A program made the position numbers and the translations under genes. This document shows, one piece after another, positions 59,326-64,000 of a DNA stretch of 64,000 nucleotides. Each line of letters opens with the position of its first letter. Position 1 is the first letter of the stretch. This stretch comes from PALSA-894 sp963734185 (GTDB lineage: Bacteria > Pseudomonadota > Alphaproteobacteria > Rhizobiales > Xanthobacteraceae), in the NCBI GenBank assembly GCA_963734185.1, contig CAVTGA010000002.1:992001-1056000 (forward strand), read 5' to 3'. The notes below the pieces were generated by a model. It searched no databases, was not told where the DNA came from, and saw only the letters and a list, made by a program, of their open reading frames with translations.

Positions 59326-59738
59326 CCGGCGCCGAAATCCCTTCCTGCTACCGCGAGCTACCGCGATTTTCGTTCGGCGACAATCCGGCGCTCGCCGACG
59401 AACTGCTCGCACTTGTGCTGTCGGGTCGCAAGACCGCGACATGCACGACCCCGGATGATCCGAACCTGTCGTGGCCCGGCGAGCGCTGGATCGTACTCGA
59501 CGGGCACGGAGCGCCGCGTTGCGTGATCGAAACGGTCGAAATCACCATGCGGCGATACAACGAAGTCGAGGCCGCGTTCGCCCATGACGAAGGCGAGGGC
59601 GACCGCTCGCTCCAGTATTGGCGCGACGCGCACCGCCGATACTTCGAGCGCCAGGGAAAATTCCAGCAAGACATGATGCTGGTGTGCGAGCGCTTCAGGT
59701 TGCTCGATGTGTTGAACGGTCGTGGAGCGGGGCCATGA
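59322..59738 (+). CDS. ASCH domain protein between pheS and pheT
   Basis: A 138-residue ASCH-fold protein: LALVLSGRKTATCTTPDDPN and GERWIVLDGHGAPRCVIETV, then RRYNEVEAAFAHDEGEGDRS, the family core GxKxxT and D-GEGD...W segments. ASCH domains bind RNA, and some are nucleotide or N4-acetylcytidine amidohydrolases. It overlaps pheS and pheT by 4 nt each (both ATGA), so it is translated with the synthetase subunits. Its role there is unknown. Confidence 0.88.
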   Translation: MTGAEIPSCYRELPRFSFGDNPALADELLALVLSGRKTATCTTPDDPNLSWPGERWIVLDGHGAPRCVIETVEITMRRYNEVEAAFAHDEGEGDRSLQYWRDAHRRYFERQGKFQQDMMLVCERFRLLDVLNGRGAGP

Positions 59739-62149
59739 AGTTCACCCTTTCCTGGCTGCGCGAGCATCTCGACACCGACGAACCGCTCGACAAGCTCGCC
59801 GACAAGCTCACCATGATCGGGCTCGAGGTCGAGAGCATCGAGGACAGGGGCAAGGCGTTCGCACCCTTCACCATCGCGCGCGTGATCGAGGCCAAGCAGC
59901 ACCCGAACGCCGACCGCCTGCGCGTGTGCATGGTCGACACCGGCTCGGGCGATCCGGTGCAAGTGGTGTGCGGCGCGCCGAACGCGCGCACCGGCATGAA
60001 AGGCGTGTTCTCGCCGCCCGGCACCTACATCCCGGGCAAGAAGATCACGCTCGGCGTCGGCACCATCCGCGGCGTCGAGAGCCGCGGCATGCTGGTGTCG
60101 GAAGCCGAGATGGAATTGTCCGACGACCACGAGGGCATCATCGATCTGCCCGACGACGCGCCGGTCGGCGAGCCTTATGCCAAGTGGGCGAAGCTCGACG
60201 ATCCGGTGCTCGAGATCAACCTCACCACCAACCGCCCCGACTGCACCGGCGTGCACGGCATCGCGCGCGATCTTGCCGCCGCCGACATGGGCAAGTTCAT
60301 CGACCCGGGGCCGAAGCCGGTCAGTGGCGCGTTCCCCTGCCCGGCCGGCGTGGCGCTCGACTTCGGCACCACGCCCTCGCTCTGCCCCGGCTTCGCGCTG
60401 CGCCTGGTGCGCGGGGTGAAGAACGGGCCGAGCCCCGAATGGCTACAGCGCCGGCTGACCGCGATCGGGCTGCGCCCCATCAATGCGCTGGTCGACATCA
60501 CCAACTTCTACACCTTCGACCGCGGCCGGCCGCTGCACGTGTTCGACGCCGCCAAGGTGCGCGGCAACCTCGTGATCCGCCGCGCACGAGACGGCGAGAC
60601 GCTCACGGCGCTCGACGGCAAGACCTACACGCTCGACGACACCATGTGCGTCATCGCCGACGACAAAGGCGTCGAATCGCTCGCCGGCATCATGGGCGGC
60701 GAGGCCTCGGGATGCGATGCCAACACCACCGACGTGCTGATCGAGTCGGCGCTGTGGGTGCCGATCAATATCGCGCAGACCGGGCGCAAGCTCGGCATCC
60801 ATTCGGACGCGCGCTATCGTTTCGAGCGTGGCGTCGACCCGAATTTCATGGTGCCGGGCCTGGAGCTCGCCACGCGGATGGTGCTCGATCTATGCGGCGG
60901 CACGCCGTCCGAGTTCACGGTCGCCGGCACTCAGCACGCCGAGGACCGCGTCATCGATTTTCCGCTCGCCGAGATCAAGCGCCTCGCCGGCCTCGATGCG
61001 CCGCTCGCCGAGGTGCGGCGCATCCTCGGCCATTTGGGGTTCTTCGTCGCCGGCCAGAGCGAGAGGATCAAGGTTGCGGTGCCGTCGTGGCGCGGCGACG
61101 TCGAAGGCAAGGCTGACATCGTCGAGGAGGTCGTGCGCATCATGGGCGTCGACCGCGTGCCGCCGACACCGTTTCCGCGCGGCGAGGACGCGCGCAAGCC
61201 GGTATTGACGGTGCTGCAGACGCGCACCCGCAAGGCCAAGCGCGCGCTTAGCAGCCGCGGCATGGACGAGGCCGTCACCTGGAGCTTCATCAGCAGACCG
61301 CAGGCCGAGCTGTTCGGCGGCGGGCAGGCGGAGCTCGCGCTCGCCAACCCGATCGCGGCGGAACTTTCCGACATGCGGCCAAGCCTGATCCCTGGCCTGG
61401 TCACCGCGGCGCAGAAGAATGCCGACCGCGGCTTCGGCGACGTGGCGCTGTTCGAGGTCGGCCAGATCTTCAAAGGCGACCGGCCCGAAAACCAGTTCAC
61501 CGCGGCGTCCGGCGTACGCCGCGCGCTCGCCAAGGCGAGCGGCAGCGGCCGCCATTGGACCGGCGGCGGCGACGTCGACGTCTTCGACGCCAAGGGCGAC
61601 GCGCTCGCCGTACTGGCTGCCGCCGGCGCCCCGATGCAAGCCTTGCAGATCGTGCCGGGCGGGCCAAGCTGGCTGCATCCGGGGCGCTCGGGGACGATCC
61701 AGATCGGGCCGCAGAACGTGCTCGGCCATTTCGGCGAGTTGCATCCGAGAGCGCTGGAAGCGCTCGACACCGCCGGTCCGCTGGTCGCCTTCGAGCTGAT
61801 CCTGGAACGCATCCCCGAGCCGAAGGCCAAGCCCACGCGCGCCAAGCCGATGCTGGAGCTCTCGCCATTCCAGCCGATCACGCGCGACTTTGCTTTCGTG
61901 GTCGACCGCAACGTGAAGGCCGCCGACGTCGTGCGCGCGGCACAAAACGTCGAACGGAAGCTGATCGTCGGCGTCACCGTATTCGACGTCTACGAAGGTA
62001 CGGGGATCGAGCCGGGCAAGAAATCGATCGCGATCGCTGTGACGCTGCAGCCGCGCGAGAAGACCATGACGGATCAGGAGATCGAGGCGGTCGCGGCTAA
62101 GATCGTCGCCGAAGTCACGAAGCGGACGGGTGCGGTGTTGCGGGGATAG
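59735..62149 (+). CDS. pheT: Phenylalanyl-tRNA synthetase beta subunit
   Basis: An 804-residue beta subunit. Domains in order: N-terminal MKFTLSWLREHLDTDEPLDK, tRNA-binding OB domain (about 40-150), B3/B4 editing domain with LTTNRPDCTGVHGIARDLAA, B5 (LPVLGI-type, about 400-470), catalytic-like core and the C-terminal anticodon-binding FDX-ACB (ITRDFAFVVDRNVKAADVVR). It pairs with PheS as an alpha2-beta2 enzyme. ATG 59735 overlaps the ASCH stop. Confidence 0.97.
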   Translation: MKFTLSWLREHLDTDEPLDKLADKLTMIGLEVESIEDRGKAFAPFTIARVIEAKQHPNADRLRVCMVDTGSGDPVQVVCGAPNARTGMKGVFSPPGTYIPGKKITLGVGTIRGVESRGMLVSEAEMELSDDHEGIIDLPDDAPVGEPYAKWAKLDDPVLEINLTTNRPDCTGVHGIARDLAAADMGKFIDPGPKPVSGAFPCPAGVALDFGTTPSLCPGFALRLVRGVKNGPSPEWLQRRLTAIGLRPINALVDITNFYTFDRGRPLHVFDAAKVRGNLVIRRARDGETLTALDGKTYTLDDTMCVIADDKGVESLAGIMGGEASGCDANTTDVLIESALWVPINIAQTGRKLGIHSDARYRFERGVDPNFMVPGLELATRMVLDLCGGTPSEFTVAGTQHAEDRVIDFPLAEIKRLAGLDAPLAEVRRILGHLGFFVAGQSERIKVAVPSWRGDVEGKADIVEEVVRIMGVDRVPPTPFPRGEDARKPVLTVLQTRTRKAKRALSSRGMDEAVTWSFISRPQAELFGGGQAELALANPIAAELSDMRPSLIPGLVTAAQKNADRGFGDVALFEVGQIFKGDRPENQFTAASGVRRALAKASGSGRHWTGGGDVDVFDAKGDALAVLAAAGAPMQALQIVPGGPSWLHPGRSGTIQIGPQNVLGHFGELHPRALEALDTAGPLVAFELILERIPEPKAKPTRAKPMLELSPFQPITRDFAFVVDRNVKAADVVRAAQNVERKLIVGVTVFDVYEGTGIEPGKKSIAIAVTLQPREKTMTDQEIEAVAAKIVAEVTKRTGAVLRG

Positions 62150-62198
62150 AGCATGACCTCGAAAAATGGGACCCGGTTTTTCGGAAAAGATCATGCTC
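62149..62198. repeat. Palindromic repeat, family A
   Basis: GAGCATGACCTCGAAAAATG through GAAAAGATCATGCTC. It begins on the last base of the pheT stop and ends in the stop of the convergent Dph6-like gene, so it forms the shared 3' boundary of both transcripts. Confidence 0.85.
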
Positions 62199-62880
62199 AA
62201 ACGAGAAGAACATCAGCATACGCAAACCCGTCGCGCTCGACGATCTCGCCGATCGTCGCCGCAACCCGCCGCCTGAACATGGGCCCCGCCAGCACGCACG
62301 AGTGGAATTCGCCCTTCTCGCCGCACGGATCGGCGCTCGCCGGCAGGTCGGCCAGCAACGTGCGATCAAAGCGCCGGCCGGCAAAGCTCTTCGGCAGCTG
62401 CTTGAGATCGACGCAGGTCAGATAGGTCTCGACGCCCGCATCGATCATCTGGTGCGCGAGCGCTGCGGTCGGGCGCTGCCACAGCGGAAACAACGGCGTG
62501 ATGCCGGTGCCGGCGAGCTTCTGCTCCCGATAGGCGCGCACGTCGGCGAGAAATAGGTCGCCAAAAATGATGTGCGTGATGCCGGCGGCCTTGGCGTCGG
62601 CGACGGCCAATGCCATGCGCGCCTCGTACACCTCGTTCGGACACGGCCAGGGGATCGCCACGATGGTCGGCGGCAGACCCGCGGCGTCGAGCTGCGCCAT
62701 CAGCACTTCGCGGCGCACGCCGTGCATGCTCACGCGCCCGAACGTCTCGGTCACGGTAGTAAGAGCACCGACCACGTCATAGTCACCGGCACCGCGCACC
62801 TCGTGCAGCGCCCAGGCCGAGTCCTTTCCGCTCGACCAGGCGATGAGGGCTTTGGGGCGGGAATTTATCTGCGCACCCAC
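62197..62880 (-). CDS. Dph6-like adenine nucleotide alpha hydrolase (PP-loop)
   Basis: A 227-residue ATP pyrophosphatase-fold protein of the Dph6/MJ0570 (diphthine-ammonia ligase-related) group: PP-loop AWSSGKDSAWALHEV, then VGALTTVTETFGRVSMHGVR, HIIFGDLFLADVRAYREQKL and CGEKGEFHSCVLAGP. Diphthamide is not made in bacteria, so the true substrate is unknown. Start GTG 62880 (MGAQINSRPKALIAWSSGKD) overlaps the end of the upstream oxidase gene by 16 nt; no better start is present. Confidence 0.85.
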   Translation of the reverse strand: MGAQINSRPKALIAWSSGKDSAWALHEVRGAGDYDVVGALTTVTETFGRVSMHGVRREVLMAQLDAAGLPPTIVAIPWPCPNEVYEARMALAVADAKAAGITHIIFGDLFLADVRAYREQKLAGTGITPLFPLWQRPTAALAHQMIDAGVETYLTCVDLKQLPKSFAGRRFDRTLLADLPASADPCGEKGEFHSCVLAGPMFRRRVAATIGEIVERDGFAYADVLLV

Positions 62881-64000
62881 TGCTTCAGCGCCGCATCCGC
62901 GGCGCGCTCGCCCGACTCCCAGGCGCCGCCGATGGTGCCCCACAAGGTCTCGTGCACCGCCTCGCCGGCAAAGAAGATACGATCGCGCACCGGCTCCGTC
63001 AGAGTCTTGCGGCTTGGCTGTCCGCCCGGCACGGCGCAAGAGAACGCCCCCATCGCCCACGGCTCCTCGTTCCAGCGCGTCGCATGGCTGCGGCCGATCG
63101 ACTTCCTGATGTCGGCACCGTAGAGGCCGACAAGCCAATCGGTCGCGAACGCCACCATGGCGGCCTCGCCCTGGGCGGCGAGCTCCCGGCCGAACTTGCC
63201 GGCAACCTCGATCATGCACAGGGCTGAGCCCGATACGTTGGCGAGCAGCGCGGCGGTACGCGGCCCGCTCGCCTTCTCGAACACGAGATCGTCGCTCTGG
63301 AGCTGCAGCGGGTTTCCTTTCAGTTCGATCGCCACATGATCGTAGGAGCCGAGGGTAAGCTTGGCCAGCGCGTCGAGCTGGCGCTTGGGTAGCTCTGGCG
63401 CGAACTTGATCTTGCCGGCACTCAGCACGCTCACCGGCGCCGTCACGATCACGGCGCGCGCGATGAGGCGGCCGCGCGGCGTCTCGATCTCGACCGCGGG
63501 ACGCGTCGAGACCAGGCGCTGCACCGGCACGCCGAATTGCACCGGCAGCTCGATCGCGAGCTTGACCAGGAGCGCGCCGAGGCCCTGGCGGCAGAACGCT
63601 TCGACGTCACGCTCGGCCGAACGCGCGAAATCGACCGCCGAGATCTCGTCGAGGTTCTTGCCGCAGCCGAACGGGCCGAGCACGAACTCGACGGCAGCAC
63701 GCCAATCGCCCAAGTCCTTGGGCAGCGCCTGTGCGCAGGACACGTCGGCCTTGCCCGCCGCGGCGGTCTGGATCGCACGGTTCGCCCGCACGGTCGCGGC
63801 GAGGAACTCTTCCAGCTCCCCTTCGCGCGCGAAGCGGCGGCCGATGCGCAGCTTCTGGCCCTGCGGCGCCGGATAGATGTCGAGCCCGGTACGCGAGGCG
63901 AGCTTGGCCACCGGATTGAGGTCCGGCATGTGCAGCCAGTGCGCGCCGCGATCGTACGGCACGCCGAAAGTGCGGTTGTCGGTAACGCAGCGGCCGCCGA
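62865..64000 (-). CDS. FAD-dependent amine oxidase-like protein, 5' end outside the window
   Basis: The 3' 378 codons of a flavin monoamine oxidase-like protein. It enters at the right edge in frame (GGRCVTDNRTFGVPYDRGAH, the segment just after the FAD dinucleotide motif) and ends with IFFAGEAVHETLWGTIGGAW and RAADAALKQWVRR-stop, the C-terminal FAD-binding motif. Substrate unknown. Its stop overlaps the GTG of the Dph6-like gene, suggesting an operon. Confidence 0.88.
   Translation of the reverse strand, partial: GGRCVTDNRTFGVPYDRGAHWLHMPDLNPVAKLASRTGLDIYPAPQGQKLRIGRRFAREGELEEFLAATVRANRAIQTAAAGKADVSCAQALPKDLGDWRAAVEFVLGPFGCGKNLDEISAVDFARSAERDVEAFCRQGLGALLVKLAIELPVQFGVPVQRLVSTRPAVEIETPRGRLIARAVIVTAPVSVLSAGKIKFAPELPKRQLDALAKLTLGSYDHVAIELKGNPLQLQSDDLVFEKASGPRTAALLANVSGSALCMIEVAGKFGRELAAQGEAAMVAFATDWLVGLYGADIRKSIGRSHATRWNEEPWAMGAFSCAVPGGQPSRKTLTEPVRDRIFFAGEAVHETLWGTIGGAWESGERAADAALKQWVRR

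Overview
The window is GC-rich chromosomal DNA from an alphaproteobacterium, almost certainly Hyphomicrobiales (Bradyrhizobiaceae/Xanthobacteraceae-like). The evidence is the gene orders aroA-cmk-rpsA-sppA-ihfB, lptC-lptA-lptB-rpoN-hpf-ptsN, infC and rpmI-rplT-pheS-pheT, a class II EPSP synthase, an Hsp20/DUF1150 pair, and many intergenic palindromic repeats of the kind typical of these genomes. No species can be named from sequence alone.

Layout. 0-1.1 kb: a truncated gene, then a PadR regulator with a perfect palindrome upstream and an overlapping low-GC membrane-protein gene. 1.1-9.4 kb (minus strand, then plus): ornithine cyclodeaminase-like, LapA, ihfB, sppA, rpsA, cmk, a nucleotidyltransferase two-gene cassette lodged inside the operon, aroA, and a divergent TIGR02300 gene. 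9.5 kb: tRNA-Ala(GGC). 9.6-16.5 kb: an accessory, AT-richer island with a zinc-ribbon protein, a broken gp25-like phage baseplate gene, unknown genes, an HNH-like protein, a broken DUF433 antitoxin, and a complete IS66-family element with defined inverted repeats and an 8-bp target duplication. 17-27.7 kb: catabolic genes (SDR, NitT/TauT-type binding protein, AtuA pair, gamma-resorcylate decarboxylase-like amidohydrolase, broken DapA-family gene, 3-hydroxyanthranilate dioxygenase, mandelate-racemase-like enzyme, ketopantoate reductase with a recent partial tandem duplication). 27.8-35 kb: membrane glycosyltransferase, ugpB remnant, and a ugpB-ugpA-creatininase-ugpE-ugpC ABC transporter operon. 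35-38.8 kb: Hsp20, DUF1150, a methyltransferase, two divergent XRE regulators, and a Bug-type binding protein. 38.8-45.4 kb: ptsN, hpf, rpoN, lptB, lptA, lptC, rnd, tRNA-Leu(CAG). 45.5-53 kb: NDUFA9-like, uppP, GST, queG, an alpha/beta hydrolase and two glycosyltransferases (one frameshifted). 53-64 kb: infC (AUU start), B12-radical SAM protein, enolase-superfamily enzyme, rpmI-rplT-pheS-ASCH-pheT, a Dph6-like ATPase, and the 3' part of an amine oxidase.

Themes. (1) Core information-processing and envelope operons are intact, but some contain inserted accessory ORFs coupled by ATGA overlaps. (2) At least four genes are broken by single missing bases, so pseudogenisation or base-level assembly error should be checked. 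(3) Intergenic regions are dominated by palindromic repeats in several families; one was the IS66 target and one separates the two copies of the ketopantoate reductase duplication. (4) The best candidate for undescribed biology is the low-GC island at 9.8-13.9 kb and the nucleotidyltransferase cassette at 6.4-7.4 kb. No function can be proved for either from sequence.
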